Shown here piece by piece: positions 1 to 8,537 of a DNA stretch of 33,252 nt. The DNA comes from Dactylosporangium sucinum (GTDB taxonomy: Bacteria > Actinomycetota > Actinomycetes > Mycobacteriales > Micromonosporaceae). The notes below the pieces were generated by a model. The model was given only the letters and a program-made list of their open reading frames with translations, did not search any database and had not been told where the DNA came from. The stretch is from contig NZ_BMPI01000007.1 of the NCBI RefSeq assembly GCF_014647515.1, forward strand, positions 136,358 through 169,609. The letters are read 5' to 3'. Positions within the stretch are counted from its first letter, which is position 1; the number at the start of each line of letters is the position of its first letter. The position numbers were made by a program, and so were the translations under genes.

Positions 1-492
1 GCGCCCGTGTCGGCGGCCCCTGGGTCGGGGCAGCCGGTCCCGGGGATGGGCGGGGTCGCGGGGCGGTCGGCGAACGGCGGGCCGGCGAACGCCGTGCGGC
101 GCGGGCCGAACCGGGCCGAGGACATCATCGGCGCGGCGGCCCGGGGCAACGCCGCCCCGGCGGCGAAGGGCACCCGCTGGTGGTCGAAGGGCGGTGGCGG
201 CGACGCGCCCGCGGCGCCCGTCATCCCGGCCCAGCGCCAGCCGGTCACGGCCGGCACGAGCAACGCCGGCCTGCCCATCCGGGTGCCGCTGGCCCAGCTG
301 CCGGGCGACCCGAACGGCGTGGTGCCCGCGGCCGAGGTCGCCCAGCCGGTGACGGTCAGCCAGCCCAGCGAGCCGGACCCGGCGAGCGTCAGCAGCATGC
401 TCACCCGGTTCTACAGCGGCGTGCACCGGGCCGCGAACGAGGACGAAGTCCCCACGGTGCCGATCAACGAAAATCGAGGGAGCACGGCGTGA
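1..492 (+). CDS. C-terminal tail of a conservon-type sensor histidine kinase (partial)
   Basis: The frame is open from the first base, so the gene begins upstream and only about 163 C-terminal residues are present. The visible part is Ala/Pro/Gly-rich and low complexity, with no kinase catalytic motif left in view. It ends with a block (GLPIRVPLAQLP, then SMLTRFYSGVHRA) like the disordered tails of actinobacterial CvnA sensor kinases, which carry an extracellular nitrate-sensing-like domain and an HATPase domain. The stop overlaps the GTG of the next gene by four bases (GTGA), and that gene encodes a roadblock protein, the usual CvnB partner. The assignment rests on this neighbour and tail composition; the catalytic domain is outside the window. 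Confidence 0.7.
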   Translation, partial: APVSAAPGSGQPVPGMGGVAGRSANGGPANAVRRGPNRAEDIIGAAARGNAAPAAKGTRWWSKGGGGDAPAAPVIPAQRQPVTAGTSNAGLPIRVPLAQLPGDPNGVVPAAEVAQPVTVSQPSEPDPASVSSMLTRFYSGVHRAANEDEVPTVPINENRGSTA

Positions 493-908
493 CCCTGAGC
501 CAACAAGCACGTGACCTGAGCTGGCTGATCAACGCCTTCACCGAGCGGGTGCCCGGTATCTCGCACGCGGTGGTGGTGTCGTCGGACGGCCTGCTGGTCG
601 CCGTCTCCGACCACCTCCCGCGCGACAGCGCCGACCAACTCGCGGCCGTGACGTCGGGCCTGGTCAGCGTCACGAGCGGCGCCGCACGCATCTTCGACGG
701 CGACGAGGTCAAGCAGACCGTGGTCGAGATGGGCCAGGGCTTCTTCCTGGTCATGTCGATCCGGGACGGCTCCATCCTGGCCGTGCTGGCCGGCCGCGAG
801 GCCGACATCGGCGTCGTGGGCTACGAGATGGCCCGGCTGGCCAAGCAGACGGGCGAGATGCTGACCCCGGCCCTGCGCGCCGAGCTGCAGCAGGCCCTCC
901 CCCGCTGA
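489..908 (+). CDS. Roadblock/LC7 domain protein, conservon component CvnB-like
   Basis: This 139-residue protein fits a single roadblock/LC7 domain. It contains the family pattern of a strand after GISHAVVVSSDGLLVAVS, a helix with DQLAAVTSGLVSVTSGA, and the strands VVEMGQGFFLVMSIRDGSILAVLA. Roadblock proteins of this kind (MglB/CvnB) act with a small Ras-like GTPase and a membrane sensor kinase in actinobacterial conservons. The GTG start is set by four-base overlap with the kinase stop, so the two are translationally coupled. The usual next genes, a DUF742 protein (CvnC) and the GTPase (CvnD), are absent: a hairpin and an unrelated methyltransferase follow. Confidence 0.88.
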   Translation: MTLSQQARDLSWLINAFTERVPGISHAVVVSSDGLLVAVSDHLPRDSADQLAAVTSGLVSVTSGAARIFDGDEVKQTVVEMGQGFFLVMSIRDGSILAVLAGREADIGVVGYEMARLAKQTGEMLTPALRAELQQALPR

Positions 909-932
909 CCCGCGCCGCCACTCCCGTTCTCG

Positions 933-984
933 TGATCGATGGAAGTTTCCGGCTGCCATGGCGACCGGAAGTTTCCATCGATCA
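933..984. repeat. Long intergenic inverted repeat (REP-like, or terminator of the conservon genes)
   Basis: Arms 933-952 and 965-984 pair over 20 positions; the only departures (945/972 and 946/971) are G-U wobbles if transcribed, so the RNA would form an unbroken stem. The 12-base loop holds the palindrome GCCATGGC. It starts 25 bases after the roadblock gene stop and has no T-tract. It may terminate transcription or be a dispersed repetitive palindrome. Confidence 0.7.
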
Positions 985-1032
985 TGGGCGGTCCGTGACC
1001 TGGGGACCTTACGCAACGTGATTTTGGCGCGG

Positions 1033-1038
1033 TATGGT
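1033..1038 (+). promoter_or_regulatory. -10 box TATGGT of a leaderless promoter for the methyltransferase
   Basis: TATGGT lies 6 bases before the GTG at 1045, with a plausible -35 (TTACGC, 1009-1014) 18 bases upstream. Transcription would start at or next to the start codon. Confidence 0.5.
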
Positions 1039-1044
1039 CCGGCG

Positions 1045-1794
1045 GTGATCGATACGGACGGGTATTTCGGGGAGCGGGTCGCCGCGCAGTACGACGAGCG
1101 GTCGGCGGACATGGCCGAGCCGGCCGTCGTCGGGCCCGTGGTGCAGACGTTGGCCGAGCTGGCCGACGGAGGGCGGGTGCTGGAGCTCGGGATCGGGACG
1201 GGGCGGATCGCGTTGCCGCTCGCGGCGACCGGGCTCTCCGTGCACGGGATCGACCTCTCGCGGGCGATGGTCGCGCGCCTCAAGGAGAAGCCCGGCGGGA
1301 GCGCCATCTCGGTCACCATCGGTGACTTCGCGGCGACGCGGGTGGACGGGTCGTTCTCGCTCGCCTATCTCGTGTTCAACACGATCATGAATCTCACCAC
1401 GCAGGAGGCGCAGGTGGCGTGCTTCCGGAACGTGGCGGCGCACCTGGTGCCGGGCGGGCGGTTCGTGATCGAGGTGATGATGCCCGACCTGCGGCGGCTG
1501 CCGCCCGGGCAGGACGTGGTGCCGTTCCACGTGAGCGAGCACCGCTGGGCCTACGACCAGTACGACGTCGCCACCCAGTTCATGTCCTCGAACTACGTCG
1601 AGGTGGTCAACGGGCGGGGCGGCTTCCGCTCGATCCCGTTCCGGTACGTGTGGCCGGCCGAGCTGGACCTCATGGCCCAGCTGGCCGGGCTGCGGCTCGC
1701 CCACCGGTGGGCGGACTGGGCGCGCGAGCCGTTCACCAGCGAGAGCGCCCAGCACGTCTCCGTGTGGGAGAAGCCGATCCTGCCGCCCGAGTGA
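1045..1794 (+). CDS. Class I SAM-dependent methyltransferase
   Basis: This protein of 249 residues has a Rossmann methyltransferase fold. Motif I is VLELGIGTGRIALPLA (about residues 45-60), followed by an acidic residue ending strand 2 in VHGIDLS, and motif IV-like sequence around FSLAYLVFNTIMNL. The C-terminal half resembles the small-molecule methyltransferase group that includes UbiE/Tam-like proteins. The substrate cannot be told. I chose GTG at 1045 because it follows a -10 box by 6 bases; the in-frame ATG at 958 lies in the loop of the upstream inverted repeat and would add 29 residues unlike the family. It is a monocistronic gene convergent with the PstS-like gene, only one base separating the stops. 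Confidence 0.82.
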   Translation: MIDTDGYFGERVAAQYDERSADMAEPAVVGPVVQTLAELADGGRVLELGIGTGRIALPLAATGLSVHGIDLSRAMVARLKEKPGGSAISVTIGDFAATRVDGSFSLAYLVFNTIMNLTTQEAQVACFRNVAAHLVPGGRFVIEVMMPDLRRLPPGQDVVPFHVSEHRWAYDQYDVATQFMSSNYVEVVNGRGGFRSIPFRYVWPAELDLMAQLAGLRLAHRWADWAREPFTSESAQHVSVWEKPILPPE

Positions 1795-1795
1795 C

Positions 1796-3592
1796 TCAGG
1801 CGCTGATCAGGGTGAGCGTGAGGGTGCCGGCGTAGCCGCCCTTCGGGGACGTGTCGGGCATCCACAGCCGCATCGCGGCGCCGAGCTGCTGCGTGCCCAG
1901 GCCGGTGGCCTGCGGGGCCGACGCGAGCAGGGCGGCCTCCGCCAGGCCGGCGCTCGCGGCGTCGGCGAGGTTCGGCGGCACCGCGGGGCCGGCCACCACG
2001 ACGCCCTCGGCGTCGCTGCCGGCGCTCACCAGCGCCGGGGCCCAGCCGACGTTGCGCGCGGCCACCGTCGTGCCCCCGCTGACCATGTCGGTGGCGCGGC
2101 CGGTGACCGTCCAGCCGGGCATCGGCGGGCGGCTGTCGGCGACTGAGACCCCGGCCAGCTGCCCCTCGAAGACCCACGCGTGGCGGTGGCCGGTGGGGTC
2201 GGTGGCCTGCGCGGGGTGGCCCGCCGCGGTCGACGGGTCGACCTGGGCGAGGGAGACGCGGGTGCCGAGGGCGACCCGCAGGGTGAGGCTCCCGGTGTAC
2301 GGCAGGGTGGTGTTCAGCGCCTCCGCCGGGATGCCGGCCGCCCCGGTCGGGCACGGCGTGGCGCCCACCCGGTCGCACGCCTCGGGCATCGGGACGGTCG
2401 CGGCCAGCACGTCGCGGGACGGGTCGGCCGGGTCGATCGCCGGGTTGGCGCAGTGCGCGAGGTCGAGGGCGGCGAGATCGACCGACGGGTCGGCCTGCCC
2501 GAGGCGGGCCAGCTGCTCGAACGCGGCCCGGACCAGGTTCGGCGGCAGCGGCGCGTTGCCGAGCCCGGCGGCGGAGGCCTGCCCGCCGCAGACGGCCCAC
2601 CCGAAGAAGTCGACGATCGTCTGCCGCTTCTGGCCGGTGATCCGGTTGTCCTCGGCGTCGGTGCCGGTCGGCAGGATCGCGTACTCGTAGCCGGACAGCG
2701 GGTAGGCCCGCGGGTCGGCCGGCACGCCGAGCTCGGCGGCGCGGTCGGCGTGGTGGACGGCGGTGCCCAGCGCGAGCGCGACGTTGAGCGGGTCGGGGGC
2801 GACGTAGTACCCGGCCGCGTTGCCGATCCTCGCGACCGGGACCCGGGCGGCCGTCGCGTACCGGAGCTGGACGTAGCCGATCGTGCCGTTGGCGGCCGGG
2901 TCGAGGACCTGGTTGATCAGGCCGTCGGTCCCCGGCGACCGGATCGACGCGCCGGCCGGGCTGTCGGGGTAGACGGCGCTCGGGGGGTTGCCGCCGCTGA
3001 ACGGTCCCCACAGGTCGGGGTGCTGGGCGGCCAGGTAGGTGGCGAGCCGCCAGCTGGTGCCGGTGGCGTCGGCGCGCACCACGCGCGTGATCGGCAGCGC
3101 GGGCAGCACGCGGCCGCCGTTGTCCGCGGCGATCGCCGGGTCGCTCCAGTCGGTGATGCCGCCGGTGAAGATCCGGGCCAGCGTGCGGCCGGACAGGCGC
3201 AGGTCGGTCACCTGGGTCCCGCCTGCGACGAGCCGGTACGGGAAGGTCACCGCGTCGGCGGTCACGGGAGCGTAGGCGAACGGCCGGCCCCGCGAGTCGT
3301 CGACCACGCCGGTCTGCGGGTCGGTGCCCTGGTAGACGAGGTCGGAGACGGCGAAGTCGGTCGCCTTGTAGGCGAAGTCGCGGCGCGCGGACGGCGAGCC
3401 GACGGCGGTGAAGGTGACGCTCAGGCCCCGGCCCTGCACGTCGGCCACCCACTGGTTGACGGCGCCGGCGGCGGACGACGAGCCGGTGCCCTCGATGCGG
3501 GCGTGGGCGGCGGCGGAGGCCCGGCCCGGGACGAGGGCGACGACGAGTAAGGAGGCGATGGCGGCAGCTGCGAAACCCCGTGATCGACGCAT
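1796..3592 (-). CDS. Secreted PstS-like phosphate-binding-type protein
   Basis: This protein of 598 residues begins with an export signal (MRRSR, a hydrophobic Ala/Leu core, then ASAAA). The first 330 or so residues resemble periplasmic phosphate-binding proteins (PBP type 2), with the early segment GTGSSSAAGAVNQW, the hinge-like IFTGGITDWSDP and the RADATGTSW stretch that in PstS contacts the ligand. The remainder is an unassigned C-terminal region with strand-rich character. There is no lipobox cysteine, so it is predicted to be released rather than lipid-anchored, unlike most Gram-positive PstS. No pstC, pstA or pstB gene lies nearby. The start at 3592 puts the signal peptide at the N-terminus; an upstream in-frame start would precede it with 42 charged residues. 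Binding of phosphate is inferred from fold only. Confidence 0.75.
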   Translation of the reverse strand: MRRSRGFAAAAIASLLVVALVPGRASAAAHARIEGTGSSSAAGAVNQWVADVQGRGLSVTFTAVGSPSARRDFAYKATDFAVSDLVYQGTDPQTGVVDDSRGRPFAYAPVTADAVTFPYRLVAGGTQVTDLRLSGRTLARIFTGGITDWSDPAIAADNGGRVLPALPITRVVRADATGTSWRLATYLAAQHPDLWGPFSGGNPPSAVYPDSPAGASIRSPGTDGLINQVLDPAANGTIGYVQLRYATAARVPVARIGNAAGYYVAPDPLNVALALGTAVHHADRAAELGVPADPRAYPLSGYEYAILPTGTDAEDNRITGQKRQTIVDFFGWAVCGGQASAAGLGNAPLPPNLVRAAFEQLARLGQADPSVDLAALDLAHCANPAIDPADPSRDVLAATVPMPEACDRVGATPCPTGAAGIPAEALNTTLPYTGSLTLRVALGTRVSLAQVDPSTAAGHPAQATDPTGHRHAWVFEGQLAGVSVADSRPPMPGWTVTGRATDMVSGGTTVAARNVGWAPALVSAGSDAEGVVVAGPAVPPNLADAASAGLAEAALLASAPQATGLGTQQLGAAMRLWMPDTSPKGGYAGTLTLTLISA

Positions 3593-3695
3593 GGGGTCAT
3601 GAGAAGCGCGTCCGGCGGCGCACAGGTGAACGCCGCGTGTGCGACGGACACCGGTGCGGTCCTCGCTCTTGGCACGACGGCGATGGCAGCGGGTC

Positions 3696-3715
3696 GGGCC
3701 CACCTCGGTGGGCCC
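3696..3715. terminator. GC-rich hairpin between guaB3 and the PstS-like gene
   Basis: A perfect inverted repeat (GGGCCCACC and its complement, 2-base centre) folds as an 8-bp stem with a CTCG tetraloop. It is about 80 bases beyond the guaB3 stop, has no T-tract, and lies upstream of the PstS-like gene, so it could terminate guaB-guaB3 or act in the other gene's leader. Confidence 0.45.
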
Positions 3716-3797
3716 CACCCGCGGTGTCTGACGGGAGCGACGGTCGTGCGTTGCACGGACCGGAGTCCCAAAGCTGTCGGTCCTGTTGCTTGTCCCG

Positions 3798-4916
3798 TTA
3801 CTTGTCCAGGACCAGGCCGACCTTCTGGAACTCCTTCAGGTCGCGGTAGCCGCACTTGGCCATCGCGCGGCGGAGGCCGCCGAACAGGTTGAGGGCGCCG
3901 TCGGGGTCCTCGGAGGGGCCGTAGAGCACCTTCTCCAGGGAGCCCAGGGTCGGCTCGGCCGAGCCGAAGGAGCCGCGCGGGAGCTTCGGGTGGCTGGCCG
4001 CCGAGTGCCACCACGCGCCGCCGGCCGGGGAGCTGTCGGCGCGCGACAGCGGCTCGCCGACCATCACCGCGTCGGCGCCGCAGCCCAGGGCCTTGGCGAT
4101 GTCGCCGGAGGTCTGGATGTTGCCGTCGGCGATGATGTGGACGTAGCGGCCGCCGGTCTCGTCGAGGTAGTCGCGGCGGGCGTCGGCCGCGTCGGCGATC
4201 GCCGTGGCCATCGGGACGCGGATGCCCAGGACGCGGTCGGTGGTCGACCACTCGTCGGCGCCGATGCCCACGATGACGCCGGCCGCGCCGGTGCGCATGA
4301 GGTGCAGCGCCGTCTGGTAGTTGGTGCAGCCGCCGACGATGACCGGCAGGTCGAGGTCGGCGATGAACTCCTTGAGGTTGAGCGGCTCGTCCGTCGTCGA
4401 CACGTGCTCGGCGGAGACCAGCGTGCCCTGGATGACCAGGATGTCGACGCCCGCGTCGAGGATGACCGGGGCGAGGGCGAGCGTGTGCTGCGGGGAGACG
4501 CGGACGGCGACCGTGACGCCGCCCTCGCGGATCTCCTTGACCCGCTCGCCGATGAGCTCCGGCTTGATCGGCTCGGCGTAGGCCTCCTGGAGGCGCGCGG
4601 TGGCCGGGTCGTCGTCGTCGAGGCCGGCCAGCTCCTCCAGGATCTTGGCCGGGTCGGCGTACCGCGTCCAGAGGCCCTCGACGTTGAGCACGCCCAGGCC
4701 GCCGAGCCGGCCGAGCGCGACGGCGGTCGCGGGGCTCATCGTGGCGTCCGAGGGGTGCGCGACACAGGGGATCTTGAAGGGATACGCATCGAGCTGCCAG
4801 TTGGTCGACACGTCGTCCACGTCGCGGGTGCGCCGCGTCGGCACGATCGCGATGTCGTCCAGGTGGTAGCCACGCCGGGCGCTCTTGCTCAGCCCGATCT
4901 CGACCACGTCACGCAT
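3798..4916 (-). CDS. guaB3: GuaB3-family IMP dehydrogenase-related protein
   Basis: This 372-residue TIM-barrel protein is shorter than true IMP dehydrogenase because it has no CBS insert. It shows the family segments RRGYHLDDIAIVP near the N-terminus, a barrel strand PVIVGGCTNYQTALHLM (about 191-207) and a second phosphate-binding region IADGNIQTSGDIAKAL. The loop that carries the catalytic cysteine in IMPDH reads GIGADEWSTTDR here (about 217-228) and has no cysteine, so classical IMPDH chemistry is unlikely. Related cyanobacterial proteins have been reported to reduce GMP; whether that holds here is open. It starts 28 bases after the guaB stop with a GGAG site upstream, so the two form an operon, as in mycobacteria and streptomycetes. 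Confidence 0.93.
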   Translation of the reverse strand: MRDVVEIGLSKSARRGYHLDDIAIVPTRRTRDVDDVSTNWQLDAYPFKIPCVAHPSDATMSPATAVALGRLGGLGVLNVEGLWTRYADPAKILEELAGLDDDDPATARLQEAYAEPIKPELIGERVKEIREGGVTVAVRVSPQHTLALAPVILDAGVDILVIQGTLVSAEHVSTTDEPLNLKEFIADLDLPVIVGGCTNYQTALHLMRTGAAGVIVGIGADEWSTTDRVLGIRVPMATAIADAADARRDYLDETGGRYVHIIADGNIQTSGDIAKALGCGADAVMVGEPLSRADSSPAGGAWWHSAASHPKLPRGSFGSAEPTLGSLEKVLYGPSEDPDGALNLFGGLRRAMAKCGYRDLKEFQKVGLVLDK

Positions 4917-4944
4917 GTTGGGGCTCCTCGCCGCTCTGGGGTGC

Positions 4945-6459
<1,515 letters not shown>

Positions 6460-6539
6460 TCATCGTACTTCCGCTCAGGCGGTGCACCCGTCCGCCATGG
6501 CGAAGCCGTGCCCGGCCCCACACCCGGGGTGTTTGGGGC

Positions 6540-6545
6540 TACCGT
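6540..6545 (+). promoter_or_regulatory. -10 box TACCGT of a leaderless promoter for the DUF5319 gene
   Basis: TACCGT lies 6 bases before the GTG at 6552; no ribosome binding site is seen between them. Confidence 0.5.
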
Positions 6546-6551
6546 TGAGGC

Positions 6552-6944
6552 GTGCACGAAGAGCCCATCGACCCGTTCGCCGGCGACCCGGCCGATCCCT
6601 CGGCCGAGCTCGACGACAGCGGTGCCGAAGACCCGTTGACCGCCGCCGAGCGCCAGGACGTTCTCGAGGACCTCGCGGACCTCGAGATCTACCAGGCGCT
6701 GCTCACGGCGATCGGCGTGCGTGGGCTCGTCATCGAGTGTGAAGACTGCCACGAACCGCACTATTTCGACTGGGACCTGCTGCGGGGCAACCTGAAACAC
6801 CTGCTCACGTCGGGTCGTCCCCGCGTGCACGAGCCCGCGTTCGACCCCGACCCGGACCATTACGTCACATGGGAGTACGCGCGGGGTTACGCTGACGGGG
6901 TCCACGACGCACTCGCGAGTGCGACGGACGACAACGACGGCTGA
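6552..6944 (+). CDS. DUF5319 family conserved protein
   Basis: This acidic protein of 130 residues has no signal or membrane segment. It has a variable Asp/Glu-rich first 40 residues, then a conserved core with the CxxC motif IECEDCHEPHYFDW (around residues 61-74), and ends in a Tyr/Asp-rich part (YVTWEYARGYADGVHDA). The paired cysteines and following histidine could bind metal or be redox-active; neither is shown. It occupies the position of the conserved unknown beside guaB2 in M. tuberculosis (recalled as Rv3412), and its function is not known. The start is fixed by the -10 box 6 bases upstream. A hairpin follows the stop. Confidence 0.85.
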   Translation: MHEEPIDPFAGDPADPSAELDDSGAEDPLTAAERQDVLEDLADLEIYQALLTAIGVRGLVIECEDCHEPHYFDWDLLRGNLKHLLTSGRPRVHEPAFDPDPDHYVTWEYARGYADGVHDALASATDDNDG

Positions 6945-6969
6945 TCCGGAGCAGGCCATCGTTTAGGTC

Positions 6970-6996
6970 TGCCGCGTCCGGGGTACCGACGCGGCA
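6970..6996. terminator. Bidirectional hairpin between converging DUF5319 and bldM-like genes
   Basis: The 9-bp arms 6970-6978 and 6988-6996 (TGCCGCGTC and complement) are perfect, with a 9-base loop containing GGTACC. The position, 26 bases after one stop and 13 bases beyond the other, fits a shared terminator. There is no T-tract. Confidence 0.65.
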
Positions 6997-7008
6997 TGCC
7001 ATGGCGCG

Positions 7009-7770
7009 CTAACTCACCAGCCCCGCGCGGAACGCCGCCGCGACCGCGTGTGCGCGGTCACGCGCGCCCAGCTTCCGGAACAGCCGGCGAGCGTGCGTCT
7101 TGACGGTGTCCTCCGAGACGAACAGCTCACGGCCGATCTCCGCGTTGCTCTTCCCGTCGGCCATCCCGCGCAGCACCTGCAACTCCCGCTCGGTGAGCTC
7201 GACGCGCCGCCGCGGGGGTTCGCCGGCCACGTCGCCGCGCTGCTGGGGCACCCCGGCGCCGACCAGCCGGGCGGCCGGCGCGGCCGCGGTGCGGGCCGCC
7301 GTGCCGTTCAGCCCGCGGGTGCCCAGCGGCACCGCGCCGCCCGGGGCGGCCTGGGCGGGCGTGCCGACGCGCGCCTGGAGCACCGCCTCGCCGTTGCCGC
7401 GCACCTGGCTGAGCACCAGCAGCACCGCCTTCGCGAGCGTGGTCACCGGGTCGGCCGTGTCGACGCGGATGACCGCCCGCGCGCCGGCGGCGATCGCGGC
7501 GGCCGCCGCCCGCGGCTCCTCCGTGCCGAAGAAGACCACCGTCGCGCCCGGCGCCACCGCGAGAACGCGGCGGGAGAACTCCGCGCTGTCCGGGCGGGCC
7601 AGGACGGGGTCCGCCAGGACCAGGTCCACGGGCTGCTCACTCAGCCGCGCCAGGGCCTCGACCATCGTGACGGCGGTCCGCACCGCGTGCGCCACTCCGA
7701 GCCGGGCCGCGGCCGCGGCGACCGTCTGTGCCGCGACCTGTGTTCGCACACACACCAAAATCGTACGCAC
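7009..7770 (-). CDS. BldM-like orphan response regulator, LuxR-type output domain
   Basis: This protein of 253 residues has an N-terminal receiver-like domain (about 1-120), an Ala/Pro/Gly-rich linker (about 120-185), and a C-terminal NarL/LuxR helix-turn-helix. The last is near-identical in pattern to streptomycete BldM: LTERELQVLRGMADGKSNAE, then VSEDTVKTHARRLFRKLGA. The receiver lacks the acidic pair (VLVCVR replaces a D-D motif) and the conserved lysine is replaced (AVIRVD), so phosphorylation is doubtful. BldM is also an atypical receiver. The start GTG at 7770 follows a GAGGAG site by 7 bases; a small CTCTC/GAGAG hairpin lies just upstream of that site. It is divergent from the whiB-like gene, as bldM is near a whiB-like gene in Streptomyces. 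Confidence 0.86.
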   Translation of the reverse strand: MRTILVCVRTQVAAQTVAAAAARLGVAHAVRTAVTMVEALARLSEQPVDLVLADPVLARPDSAEFSRRVLAVAPGATVVFFGTEEPRAAAAAIAAGARAVIRVDTADPVTTLAKAVLLVLSQVRGNGEAVLQARVGTPAQAAPGGAVPLGTRGLNGTAARTAAAPAARLVGAGVPQQRGDVAGEPPRRRVELTERELQVLRGMADGKSNAEIGRELFVSEDTVKTHARRLFRKLGARDRAHAVAAAFRAGLVS

Positions 7771-7852
7771 CGTCGTGCTCCTCTCTCTCAAAGAGAGAAA
7801 CACGAAATGGCGAGATCTAGACGTGGTTTCGCCGCGATTGGCCTTACAGAAA

Positions 7853-7881
7853 TTGACCGACGGCATGCCGTCACCTACGGC
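7853..7881 (+). promoter_or_regulatory. whiB-like promoter with a 14-bp palindrome in its spacer
   Basis: TTGACC (7853-7858) and TACGGC (7876-7881) are 17 bases apart. The spacer begins with GACGGCATGCCGTC (7859-7872), a perfect 14-bp palindrome. A protein bound here would sit between the two RNA polymerase contacts. The likely regulator is not identifiable; the divergent BldM-like protein or a WhiB protein are candidates. A weaker repeat, GCACA-N5-TGTGC (7895-7909), lies near the predicted start of transcription. Confidence 0.5.
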
Positions 7882-7921
7882 GGTCTCGCGCGTTGCACAG
7901 GGATTGTGCCCCGCGCGAATT

Positions 7922-7945
7922 CCAGGCCGCACGCCTGGAAGGAGG
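7922..7945 (+). promoter_or_regulatory. Hairpin abutting a strong ribosome binding site of the whiB-like gene
   Basis: CCAGGC (7922-7927) and GCCTGG (7933-7938) form a 6-bp stem with a 5-base loop, ending two bases before GGAGG (7941-7945). The site fixes the ATG at 7951, and the hairpin could affect its accessibility or transcript stability. Confidence 0.45.
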
Positions 7946-7950
7946 AGCGA

Positions 7951-8439
7951 ATGACGAATGTGACTCGCCTGCCCGGACCGATCGCGGACATCTGGGACTG
8001 GCAGCGGCTCGGGCTGTGCCGGGGACGGGACAGCGCCCAGTTCTTCCACCCCGACGGTGAACGCGGCGCCTCGCGCGGCCGGCGCGAGGCCGCGGCCAAG
8101 AACGTGTGCCGCGCCTGCCCGGTGCGGGCCGAATGCGCAGCTCAGGCCCTCTCGACCCGGGAGCCGTACGGCGTCTGGGGCGGCTTCACCGAGGGCGAGC
8201 GGCTGCGGCTGCTGGCGATCGGCTGGGAGGACGCGGCCGACCGGCGCCGCCAGCGCGTCGACGTGCCGCGACTGGAGGCCAAGCTGGGCCTGCGCCCGGT
8301 TGCGGCCCCCACGGCGGGTGCGCAGCAGCCGCTGCGCGGCGGCCGGCCGGGCCCGACGCATCCGGCCCCCGGGGTGCCCGCGCAGCGCCGGCCGTCGACC
8401 GCGGCCACCAATCCTCGTTCGCGGGCCGCCGCCCGGTGA
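7951..8439 (+). CDS. WhiB-family iron-sulfur transcription factor
   Basis: WhiB proteins hold a [4Fe-4S] cluster and partner the major sigma factor in actinobacteria. The four cluster cysteines are at 23, 53, 56 and 62 (C-x29-C-x2-C-x5-C), followed by the GVWGG turn (74-78) and a basic segment DRRRQR. The 162-residue protein is longer than the usual 85-130 because of a Pro/Ala/Arg-rich tail after residue 110. ATG at 7951 is chosen for the strong AAGGAGG site; the open frame extends upstream without cysteine-motif homology. Position beside groEL1 and guaB matches whiB3 in M. tuberculosis and the whiB-like gene by bldM in Streptomyces; I cannot tell the exact subgroup. Confidence 0.92.
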   Translation: MTNVTRLPGPIADIWDWQRLGLCRGRDSAQFFHPDGERGASRGRREAAAKNVCRACPVRAECAAQALSTREPYGVWGGFTEGERLRLLAIGWEDAADRRRQRVDVPRLEAKLGLRPVAAPTAGAQQPLRGGRPGPTHPAPGVPAQRRPSTAATNPRSRAAAR

Positions 8440-8485
8440 CGGCAATTGCGGCCGTTCGGTGGAATCATTCCGGCTTACCTGCCGA

Positions 8486-8537
8486 CCTGACGTCTTCGCC
8501 TGACGTCTTCGCCTGACGGCTTTACCTGACGTCGATG
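8486..8537. repeat. 13-bp tandem repeat, about four units
   Basis: Units start at 8486, 8499, 8512 and 8525. The first two are identical (CCTGACGTCTTCG), the third is CCTGACGGCTTTA, and the fourth keeps CCTGACGTC. It lies between converging genes and the fourth unit is the last codons of the oxidoreductase, so the array looks like copies of the gene's own 3' end past its stop. Confidence 0.85.

Noticed and set aside
958..1044. N-terminal extension of the methyltransferase from ATG 958
   Set aside because: It starts in the loop of the inverted repeat and precedes the -10 box at 1033; the residues do not look like the family.
8486..8537. CRISPR-like array
   Set aside because: Units are 13 bases and contiguous, with no spacers and no cas genes.
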